From contig QGUZ01000277.1 in the NCBI GenBank assembly GCA_003242605.1, positions 1 through 6,823 on the forward strand: a stretch of 6,823 nucleotides of DNA, written 5' to 3'. This DNA is from Actinomycetota bacterium. GTDB lineage: Bacteria; Actinomycetota; Actinomycetes; Streptosporangiales; Streptosporangiaceae. Of this stretch, positions 1 through 5,301 are shown piece after piece; positions within the stretch are counted from its first letter, which is position 1; each line of letters begins with the position of its first letter. Position numbers and translations under genes: made by a program. The notes beneath the pieces were generated by a model. It saw only the letters and a program-made list of their open reading frames with translations, was not told the origin of the DNA and searched no databases.

Positions 1-120
1 CCGGGGCGCGTGCCTCGGGGCCTCGCGCCCGGGCCCGGGGCCTGGCGGGACGTGCGCCGGGGGCCGGCGGGGGCGCGGGGCCCCAGGCGGGCCCGCGCCC
101 CTGGCGGGGCGGTCCGGCGC
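1..120. other. Extremely GC-rich low-complexity segment before the TPR gene body
   Basis: Only 9 of these 120 bases are A or T. The segment is made of overlapping G/C runs with short palindromes, for example GCGGGCCCGC at 89-98. It is either the coding sequence of a flexible Gly/Ala/Arg/Pro N-terminal segment of the TPR protein, since the frame is open throughout, or non-coding DNA before that gene. No Shine-Dalgarno plus ATG/GTG/TTG pair in the right frame is visible. Confidence 0.4.
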
Positions 121-1427
121 TGCCGTACCCGAGCGAGCGCCGCCTCGACGAGCTGACCGGGGCCGAGCTGCGCGACGCGATCGAGCGGTGCTTCGAGGCC
201 GGCTGCCACCACGCCGTCGCCGAGCTCGGTCGGCGCGCGCTGGCGGCGACCGAGCCCGGCGCCGAGGGCTGGTGGCGGCTCATGCACCGCACCGCCACCG
301 CGCTCGCCGCGATCGAGCGCGAGGACGAGGCGTGGGCGCTGTTCGACGAGGTGCGCCGGGTGAGCACCGACCCGGCCGAGCACGCCGCGGCCGCCTACTC
401 CACCGCGATGCTGCTCGTGCGCCACCACGACCACGCCCGCCGCGACCCCGAGGCGGCGCTGCCGTGGATCAACCAGGCGATCGCCATCTCCACGCTGCTG
501 CCCGACCCGGAGCTGCGGGCGTTCAAGCTCGGCTTCGACCTCAACGGCCGGGCGCTGATCGAGATGCGCCTGGGCCGCACCGAGCAGGCGCTCGAGCTGG
601 TCGAACGGGCGATCGCGCTCGCCGACGAGGGGCTGCCGCCCGGTCGGCACCCGATCCACCGGCTCGTGCTGCGCGCCAACCGCGCCCAGCTCAAGATCGC
701 CCTCGGCCGGCCGGAGGAGGCGCTCGCCGACCTCGACGCCGCGATCGCCGCCGACCCCGGCTACCCCGACTACTACATCGACCGGGGCAACCTGCTGCAC
801 CGGCTGGGGCGGCTCGAGGAGGCGCGGGCCGACTACGAGACCGCGATGCGGGTGGGACCGCCGTTCCCCGAGGCGTACTACAACCGCGCGGAGATCCTGT
901 TCGCGCTCGGCGACCACGACGGCGCCCTCGCCGACCTCGACTACGCGCTCGAGCTCGATCCCGGCTTCGTCGACGCCTACGTCAACCGGGCCGGGCTGCT
1001 CGCCGCGCGCGGCGAGTACGGGCGGGCCCGGGCCGACGCCGAGCGCGGGCTCGCCCTCGCCCCGGCCAACCCCTACCTGCTGTGCGTGCTCGGCCAGATC
1101 GAGATGGCCGAGGACCGGGCCGAGGCGGCGCGGCGGGCGTTCGACGGCGCGCTGCGCCACGACCCGTCGCTCGCGGCCGCGTGGGCGAACCGCGGCATGC
1201 TCGCGTTCGAGACCGGGGACCTGGACGGGGCGGTGCGCGACCTGAGCCGCGCCGTCGAGCTGACCCGGGCGAACGCGAACCCCGGCGAGGAGGCCCCGCT
1301 GCTGTTCAACCGGGCCGTGGCGCTGCGCGCGGCCGGGCGCGAGGAGGAGGCGATCGCCGACCTCACCCGCGCGCTCGAGCTCGCCCCCGACGATGAGGAC
1401 GTGCGGCGCGCCCTCGCGGTCGGGTGA
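3..1427 (+). CDS. Tetratricopeptide-repeat (TPR) protein, 5' end not resolved (probably partial)
   Basis: This is probably a cytoplasmic protein-interaction scaffold built almost wholly of TPR helix pairs; partner and pathway cannot be told from sequence. Repeats of the form NRAxLxxxxGrxeeAlaDlexALxLdP recur about every 34 residues. They are clearest from about 663 to 1410 (six or seven units, e.g. NRAEILFALGDHDGALADLD), with more degenerate units around 267-370 and 535-625. No signal peptide, membrane segment or catalytic domain is visible. The first ATG in frame is at 282, but the frame stays open to the left edge. The stretch 123-281 has G or C at nearly every third position and reads like helical protein (PYPSERRLDELTGAELRDAI), so ATG 282 is probably internal. 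Upstream of 120 the reading is Gly/Ala/Arg/Pro-rich with only CTG as possible in-frame starts. The true start is therefore either left of the window or a non-ATG codon near 120. The gene ends 13 bp from the convergent gene at 1441-1995. Confidence is high for a TPR protein and low for the start. Confidence 0.85.
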   Translation, partial: GARASGPRARARGLAGRAPGAGGGAGPQAGPRPWRGGPALPYPSERRLDELTGAELRDAIERCFEAGCHHAVAELGRRALAATEPGAEGWWRLMHRTATALAAIEREDEAWALFDEVRRVSTDPAEHAAAAYSTAMLLVRHHDHARRDPEAALPWINQAIAISTLLPDPELRAFKLGFDLNGRALIEMRLGRTEQALELVERAIALADEGLPPGRHPIHRLVLRANRAQLKIALGRPEEALADLDAAIAADPGYPDYYIDRGNLLHRLGRLEEARADYETAMRVGPPFPEAYYNRAEILFALGDHDGALADLDYALELDPGFVDAYVNRAGLLAARGEYGRARADAERGLALAPANPYLLCVLGQIEMAEDRAEAARRAFDGALRHDPSLAAAWANRGMLAFETGDLDGAVRDLSRAVELTRANANPGEEAPLLFNRAVALRAAGREEEAIADLTRALELAPDDEDVRRALAVG

Positions 1428-1440
1428 CCGCGCACCGGGG

Positions 1441-1995
1441 TCAGTTCCCGTCGTCGCCGGGCGGCGGCCCGGTCGCCGGCGGGGTGGGGCAGGTCACGTC
1501 GCGCGCCCGGTGGCGGCTGAGCAGCGGCTGCAGGAACCACGCCCAGCCGCCGAGCAGGGCGAGCGCCGCGCCCACCAGCAGCGGTACGGCGCCGCCGTAC
1601 AGGTAGTCGACGACCATGACCGTGGCCGCGGTCATCGAGATCACCAGGGCGATGCCGCCGAGGATGCCGTAGACGTTCGAGCGGTGGACGAGCGGCTCCT
1701 TCACCCCGCGGCGGAACAGGATGCGGTGCTGGGCGGCCGGGGCGATGTAGCAGATCGAGGCGACCGCCGCGGCGCCCAGCGCGATCATGTAGAGCAGCCG
1801 GTCGGTGTGGCTCAGCGTGGCGAACGCCTCCGAGAACGGCACGGTGAGCAGGAACGCGAACAGCACCTGTACGCCGGTGACCGCCACGCGGAAGCCCTGG
1901 AGCAGCTCCACGAAGTTGCGGTCGGCGCGCTGTTCGGCGGTCTCCCCGCGGCCCGGCGCGCCGGTGTCGGGCCCGAGTGGGGTGGCCGCATGCAT
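1441..1995 (-). CDS. Four-helix integral membrane protein, DUF6328-like
   Basis: The protein has 184 residues and is predicted to lie in the cytoplasmic membrane; its biochemical role is unknown. A polar N-terminus (1-26) leads into the segment RNFVELLQGFRVAVTGVQVL (26-45), which I recall as the signature of the actinobacterial DUF6328 family; this match is from memory, not a search. Four hydrophobic segments lie at about residues 36-54, 68-88, 108-132 and 136-158. A basic loop (HRILFRRGVKE, 90-100) between the second and third helices is probably cytoplasmic. The tail is Pro/Gly/Asp-rich. The start is ATG at 1995, with GGGAG (2006-2010 on the + strand) 10 nt upstream on the gene strand. A nearer ATG at 2005 is in another frame. 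The gene converges on the TPR gene and lies 183 bp downstream of the rhodanese-CBS gene, with a large palindrome in between, which suggests its own promoter. Membrane topology is well supported; the family name is moderately supported. Confidence 0.85.
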   Translation of the reverse strand: MHAATPLGPDTGAPGRGETAEQRADRNFVELLQGFRVAVTGVQVLFAFLLTVPFSEAFATLSHTDRLLYMIALGAAAVASICYIAPAAQHRILFRRGVKEPLVHRSNVYGILGGIALVISMTAATVMVVDYLYGGAVPLLVGAALALLGGWAWFLQPLLSRHRARDVTCPTPPATGPPPGDDGN

Positions 1996-2044
1996 CGGAA
2001 CTCATCTCCCGGCGTGACGCTCCCCGTCCGGCCCGGGGAGGGCG

Positions 2045-2074
2045 GGCGAGCCGGGACGCGGCGAGCCGGACGCG
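2045..2074. repeat. Imperfect tandem direct repeat overlapping the palindrome
   Basis: GGCGAGCCGGGACGCG (2045-2060) is followed at once by GGCGAGCCGGACGCG (2060-2074). The copies share one G and differ by a single-G indel. The second copy supplies the left half of the palindrome at 2065-2080. The arrangement could be a duplicated half-site for a DNA-binding protein or a simple slippage duplication. Confidence 0.4.
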
Positions 2075-2080
2075 TCCGGC
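2065..2080. promoter_or_regulatory. 16-bp perfect palindrome upstream of the DUF6328-like gene (candidate operator)
   Basis: GCCGGACGCGTCCGGC reads identically on both strands. It lies about 70 bp upstream of the start codon at 1995, in the gap between that gene and the rhodanese-CBS gene. Position and perfect symmetry fit a binding site for a dimeric regulator. No regulator is identified, and GC-rich DNA makes short palindromes common, although 16 bp is long. Confidence 0.4.
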
Positions 2081-2178
2081 AGGCCGTGACCGGAACATTC
2101 CCGAGCCCGCGTGGACCCGTTACCCTGCCCGGAACCGATCAGGGAAAACCCGTCACGCCGATCCGGTCGCCGGGGCCG

Positions 2179-2880
2179 TCACCTGCCGGGCTCCCCGCCG
2201 GGCGCGTCGCCGGGGACGCGCACCGCGACGGCGGGCACGATGCCGACGAGGCGGCCGTCGGTCATCGTCACCACGACCTCGTCGAGGCCCTCGCGGTCCA
2301 TGCGCTCGCTCAGCGCGGCCACCTCCTCGCTGGGCCGTACCGTGGGGATGTCGATCCGCATGACCTCCTCGGCGCGGGCGTCGGGGGAGGCGCCCTTGAG
2401 CTCCCGCTCGCCGATGAGGCCGACCACCACGTCCTGCCCGCCGACGACCACCGCCACCTTCGCCGGGTCCGCGGCGACGCGCGGCTCGACGCCGGAGACC
2501 GCGTCCCCGGCCGAGGTGATCACCGGGTCGTGCCGGACGATCCGCGACACGAGCACCGCGGCGCCGGCGTAGGGGAGGTCCGCCGACAGCCAGTCCATCC
2601 GGCCCGCGGCATAGTCGAATACGTCGTGGAAGCCGAGCCGCTCCAGCAGCCGGGCGGCCCGGGCGCTGCGGTCGCACAGCCAGTCGTGGCCGTACACGAT
2701 CACCGGCCGCGACTGGTTCAGCCGCTCGGCCGCGGTGTCGCAGAGCTCCTCCAGCGGGATGCAGGCCGCCTGCGGCAGGTGGGCCCACTCGTAGGCCGCC
2801 CGTGGCGAAACATCCACGAGCTGGGCCTCCTGACTGTCCAGCAGGCCCTGTACGGCCCAGCGGTCGATGACCTCAACCAT
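2179..2880 (-). CDS. Rhodanese-like domain fused to a CBS domain pair
   Basis: The protein has 233 residues, has no signal peptide or membrane helix, and is predicted cytoplasmic. Residues 1-105 look like a rhodanese fold: an early LVDVSPRAAYEWAHLPQAACIPL block (21-43) in place of the usual D-x-R...GH-I-x-GA-x-x-I-P, then a VIVYGHDWLCDRSARAARLL loop (60-79), then a GFHDVFDYAAGRMDWL end. Residues about 112-165 and 168-225 form two CBS-like units, linked by AEEVM (170-174), which usually bind adenine nucleotides. The likely role is a small regulatory or sulfur-handling protein whose state responds to nucleotides; this is inference. The usual catalytic Cys position after VVY appears to be Gly64, and the loop's only Cys is C69. 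The start is ATG 2880: TAG lies two codons upstream in frame, so no longer form exists. No Shine-Dalgarno sequence is seen. It lies 57 nt downstream of the small membrane protein gene and may share its transcript. Confidence 0.82.
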   Translation of the reverse strand: MVEVIDRWAVQGLLDSQEAQLVDVSPRAAYEWAHLPQAACIPLEELCDTAAERLNQSRPVIVYGHDWLCDRSARAARLLERLGFHDVFDYAAGRMDWLSADLPYAGAAVLVSRIVRHDPVITSAGDAVSGVEPRVAADPAKVAVVVGGQDVVVGLIGERELKGASPDARAEEVMRIDIPTVRPSEEVAALSERMDREGLDEVVVTMTDGRLVGIVPAVAVRVPGDAPGGEPGR

Positions 2881-2886
2881 GCACTA

Positions 2887-2907
2887 GCCGTACCCGTGGG
2901 ATACGGC
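2887..2907. promoter_or_regulatory. Interrupted dyad just upstream of the rhodanese-CBS start
   Basis: GCCGTA (2887-2892) and TACGGC (2902-2907) are perfect inverted arms around 9 bases. Inside, CCC and GGG continue the symmetry except for one extra A. The dyad ends 6 bases upstream of the ATG at 2880, where a ribosome-binding site would be expected. It could be an operator overlapping a promoter or a 5' hairpin in the mRNA. No regulator is identified. Confidence 0.35.
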
Positions 2908-2936
2908 CTCATGCCGAACCGGGGGAAGCGGCCCGA

Positions 2937-3110
2937 TCAGCGGCGGCAGCGCTCCGCCCCGGCGAAGAGGCGGCAGGCCGCGGCGACGGCGAGGATGACG
3001 ATCCCGATGATGACCGCGACCTTGAGCACGTTGAACAGAAAGCCGAGAACGGCGCCCAACACGAAGAAACCGACCACAAGCGCCGCTGCGATGAGAAGAA
3101 TGCGTGCCAT
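2937..3110 (-). CDS. Small hydrophobic membrane protein, 57 aa
   Basis: I do not recognise the family. After MAR the chain is almost entirely hydrophobic from about residue 4 to 47. Two probable helices (about 4-24 and 28-47) are separated by a short FNVLK turn. It ends in a basic tail (RLFAGAERCRR), so it is probably a membrane hairpin with a cytoplasmic C-terminus. The start is placed at ATG 3110 because GAGGG lies directly upstream of it. An in-frame GTG at 3119 would give 60 residues but has no Shine-Dalgarno sequence. The G+C-rich third positions and the sharp hydrophobic pattern support a real gene despite its size. It is divergent from the kinase and 57 nt upstream of the rhodanese-CBS gene on the same strand, so the two may form an operon. 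A long inverted repeat covers its translation start region. Confidence 0.7.
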   Translation of the reverse strand: MARILLIAAALVVGFFVLGAVLGFLFNVLKVAVIIGIVILAVAAACRLFAGAERCRR

Positions 3111-3112
3111 GA

Positions 3113-3150
3113 CCCTCACGCTACGGCGGCGGCGGGCCGTGCTGTGAGGG
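3113..3150. promoter_or_regulatory. Inverted repeat covering the ribosome-binding site of the small membrane protein
   Basis: The left arm is CCCTCAC (3113-3119), GCT, ACGGC (3123-3127). The right arm is GCCGT (3136-3140), GCT, GTGAGGG (3144-3150). This gives 7 bp and 5 bp paired blocks flanking a 3x3 internal mismatch, with an 8-base loop. On the - strand the GTGAGGG half is the presumed Shine-Dalgarno sequence, ending 2 bases before ATG 3110, so in RNA the hairpin would hide it. As DNA it is equally an operator-like dyad in the region divergent from the kinase gene. Confidence 0.45.
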
Positions 3151-3312
3151 GGAACGCGGGATCTCAGGGACGGGTCAGGGACGTACCGGAGCCGGTGTCC
3201 GGGGTGGCCCGGCCGGGTATCGGGGCGGGCCGGCCGGACGATTTCCCGGCCGGTCCGATCCGACGCCGCGGATCCCGCGTATCACAGAGGGAAGTGGGGA
3301 TCTTCGGCCTGC

Positions 3313-3318
3313 GAAAGG
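3313..3318 (+). promoter_or_regulatory. Ribosome-binding site that sets the kinase start
   Basis: GAAAGG sits 9 bases before GTG 3328, a normal spacing. The upstream in-frame TTG at 3319 directly abuts it and could not use it, so GTG 3328 is preferred as the start. Confidence 0.6.
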
Positions 3319-3327
3319 TTGATTGGG

Positions 3328-4833
3328 GTGGATCTGGGGGTACGGCTCGCCGACAGGTACACGCTCGAGGAGCGCGTGGCGAGCGGCGGCACGGCCGAGG
3401 TGTGGCGCGCGTGGGACGAAGTGCTCGCCCGGTCCGTCGCGGTGAAGCTGGTGAGCGCGGGCGGGCGCCGGGGCGCGGCGTTCCGGCGGCGCTTCCGGGA
3501 CGAGGCGCGGTCGGCGGCCGGGCTCACCCACCCGCGGGTGGTGGCGATCTACGACTACGGCGAGACCGAGGACGGGTTCGGCGCGCGCACGCCGTACCTG
3601 GTGATGGAGTTCCTCCACGGGGAGACCCTCGCCGAGCGGCTCGCCCGCGGACCGCTGCCGGTCGCCGAGGCGGTGCGGGTGTGCGGGCAGACCGCGGAGG
3701 CGCTCGCCGCCGCCCACCGGGCCGGGCTGGTGCACCGGGACGTCAAGCCCGCGAACGTGTTCCTCACCCCGGACGGGGTGAAGGTGCTCGACTTCGGCAT
3801 CGCCTGGGCGCTGCGCGGCGACCCGGTGCGCGCCGACCCGTTCGTGTGGACCGCGCCGGTGGATCCGGAGGAGCCGTCGGGGCCCGCGCCGTACCTCGCC
3901 CCCGAGCAGCTCAACGGGCAGGAGGTGACGCCGGCGGCGGACGTCTACGCGCTCGGCGTGCTGCTCGGCGAGTGCCTCACCGGCCGCCGGGACGACGCCG
4001 CCGAGCCGCCCGCCGAGACGCCGCCGCGGGTGGTCGAGCTGTGGCGGCGGTGCCGCGCGGCGGACCCGGCGGACCGGCCGTCGGCCGCGGAGGTCGCCGC
4101 CGAGCTCGCGGCGAGCCTGCCCGCGTCGCTCGACGACCCCGCGCCCGCGTCCGGCGTGCCCGCGGCGCCGGCGAAGGCCCGCCGTCCCGCGAACCCGGCG
4201 GCCGGTGCGGTCGCGACCACCGGCCTGGCGCTCGTGGTGGGCGCGCTGCTGATCGGGATCCTCGTGCCGGGCGGCGGGGCGGGCCCGGAGGACGCGGCGG
4301 CCCGCCCGGCGCCGACCGCGGTGCGGCCGTCCGGCTCCGCCGCGGGCGCGGCGGGGGATTCGCCGGCCGCCGCCGGGGAGGCGGCCGGGAGCGGCGGCAC
4401 GGCCGCCATCCGGCGGGAAACCCGGTCGGACACCGGGCCGGAGACCCCATCGGGTGACGAACCGGGCACCGGCGCGGGCTCCGGATCGCGCGCCGCGCCG
4501 GACCGGGACGCCGGGACCCGCGGGAAGGACGGCAAGGACGGCGCGGAGGGTACGGCGGGCCGGGACACCGCGAGTGAGACGATGCTGGCGCTCGCCCAGA
4601 TGGCGTCGGTGGTCCAGCAGGGGCTCGCCGCGGGGGAGATCCGCTCCGACGTGGCCCTCGACTTCACCAACCTCGTCACCAACCTGCGCAATGACATCAT
4701 GTCGGGCGCCGAGCGCGAGGTCGGGGCGCGGGTGGCGGCGCTCCGCGCCAAGATCCACACGCGGCTGCGCGAGGGGGCGCTCAGCCCGCGGTACGCCGAG
4801 GTGCTCGCCGACAGCCTGCCCGACGCGTCGTGA
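3328..4833 (+). CDS. Transmembrane Ser/Thr protein kinase (PknB-like) with extracytoplasmic C-terminal domain
   Basis: This enzyme transfers phosphate from ATP to Ser/Thr residues and is probably an envelope sensor. From GTG 3328 it has 501 residues. The kinase domain covers about 10-262: glycine loop VASGGTAEV (17-25), ATP-anchoring K40 in AVKL, helix-C E59, HRDVKPAN with catalytic D138, DFG with D155, and APE ending at E193. The segment before APE reads SGPAPYLAPE, so Pro186 stands where most relatives have Thr. The lobe after DVYALGVLL is short. A Pro/Ala linker leads to a membrane helix at about 294-313. Outside, a low-complexity region ends in six Gly-X-Y triplets (396-413, e.g. GKDGKDGAE). 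A charged helical domain follows (about 416-501, ending SPRYAEVLADSLPDAS). No PASTA repeats are present. A TTG at 3319 would add three residues, but GAAAGG favours GTG. The gene is divergent from the small membrane protein gene and followed by an intrinsic terminator. The kinase identity is secure; ligand and substrates are unknown. Confidence 0.95.
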   Translation: MDLGVRLADRYTLEERVASGGTAEVWRAWDEVLARSVAVKLVSAGGRRGAAFRRRFRDEARSAAGLTHPRVVAIYDYGETEDGFGARTPYLVMEFLHGETLAERLARGPLPVAEAVRVCGQTAEALAAAHRAGLVHRDVKPANVFLTPDGVKVLDFGIAWALRGDPVRADPFVWTAPVDPEEPSGPAPYLAPEQLNGQEVTPAADVYALGVLLGECLTGRRDDAAEPPAETPPRVVELWRRCRAADPADRPSAAEVAAELAASLPASLDDPAPASGVPAAPAKARRPANPAAGAVATTGLALVVGALLIGILVPGGGAGPEDAAARPAPTAVRPSGSAAGAAGDSPAAAGEAAGSGGTAAIRRETRSDTGPETPSGDEPGTGAGSGSRAAPDRDAGTRGKDGKDGAEGTAGRDTASETMLALAQMASVVQQGLAAGEIRSDVALDFTNLVTNLRNDIMSGAEREVGARVAALRAKIHTRLREGALSPRYAEVLADSLPDAS

Positions 4834-4843
4834 CCCGCCCGTC

Positions 4844-4865
4844 GCCGGAGAATTCCGGTATTTTT
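4844..4865 (+). terminator. Intrinsic terminator of the kinase gene
   Basis: CCGGA (4845-4849) pairs with TCCGG (4854-4858) around a GAAT loop, with a possible extra G-U pair at 4844/4859. TATTTTT (4859-4865) follows directly. It lies 11 bases after the kinase stop. The stem is short, but the T-run is striking in such GC-rich DNA. Confidence 0.65.
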
Positions 4866-4880
4866 AGTGCTTCCGAGAAA

Positions 4881-4894
4881 CCTGTGCACACAGG
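4881..4894. repeat. 14-bp dyad CCTGTG-CA-CACAGG
   Basis: Six-base perfect arms flank CA, starting 15 bases after the terminator T-run. The 2-base spacer is too short for a stable RNA hairpin, so if it is functional a protein-binding site is more likely. No gene starts nearby. Confidence 0.3.
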
Positions 4895-4921
4895 GATCGG
4901 ATTCATGGGGCAGACGAAAGG

Positions 4922-4965
4922 CGGCGCCGCCGCGAGGTGACCCAGGAAACCCCGCGGCGGCGCCG
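4922..4965. repeat. 13-bp perfect GC inverted repeat with 18-base loop
   Basis: CGGCGCCGCCGCG (4922-4934) and CGCGGCGGCGCCG (4953-4965) are exact reverse complements. All 13 pairs are G-C. No T-run follows on either side. It may be a second, T-less terminator between the convergent genes, an mRNA 3'-end stabiliser, or part of a small RNA. Confidence 0.5.
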
Positions 4966-5094
4966 GGATGTCTCTACCAGAATCAGCGCCTCGTTTCGGG
5001 AGTCAGCCTCTCCGGCCTCCTTTCTCGAGGATGCAGGCCCATCCGGGTGTCGTGCGTGTCACGGCGTGATCGGATGCGTTGACCAGGCGTGCAG

Positions 5095-5112
5095 GGAGGG
5101 TGCGCAACCTCC
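5095..5112. repeat. 18-bp dyad with one mismatched pair
   Basis: GGAGGGTGCGCAACCTCC is symmetric about TGCGCA apart from one G/A mismatch (5100/5107). It sits in the middle of the convergent gap with no adjacent start codon. An operator or a small hairpin are both possible. Confidence 0.3.
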
Positions 5113-5301
5113 AATCCGACGGGCGTTTCCGGGCGCCGCGAGCGGGAGCGGACGGTGCGTTCCGGTGGGCTCGGTGCACTGCCACTCCTTTCTCCGGCGC
5201 ATGTCGCCAGAAGGTACGCGGGGCGCGGCACAGCGGTTCAGCCCGGCGGCGGATTTTCCCGGGGTTTCGCCGCGGGGTGCACGGGGGTTTCGGCGGGGCC
5301 G

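Noticed and set aside
188..1396. Open frame of 402 codons on the + strand overlapping the TPR gene
   Set aside because: It reads as Arg/Ala/Gly/Pro-rich low complexity in another frame of the TPR gene, which has clear repeat motifs. It is a high-GC shadow.
1073..2098. Open frame of 341 codons on the - strand running through the DUF6328-like gene and into the TPR gene
   Set aside because: It is in a different frame from the four-helix protein, gives Arg/Pro-rich sequence, and overlaps 350 bp of the TPR gene.
2096..2145. Possible stress-sigma-type promoter (GTTTT ... GGGTAA on the - strand) upstream of the DUF6328-like gene
   Set aside because: The spacing between the two elements is about 19-20 bases, longer than the 14-16 usually given for GNNT...GGGTA promoters, so it is not claimed.
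1393..3147. Open frame of 584 codons on the + strand antisense to three - strand genes
   Set aside because: It has no domain and spans genes with clear membrane, rhodanese, CBS and small-protein patterns on the other strand. Long antisense frames are normal when third positions are nearly all G/C.
3175..4758. Open frame of 527 codons on the - strand antisense to the kinase
   Set aside because: The kinase motifs on the + strand are complete. The antisense product is His/Arg/Gly-rich without recognisable domains.
4983..5231. Possible 82-residue protein in the convergent gap (- strand)
   Set aside because: It is Arg/Pro/Ser/Thr-rich with no hydrophobic or domain pattern and no convincing ribosome-binding site. 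Third-position bias is not that of the real genes.
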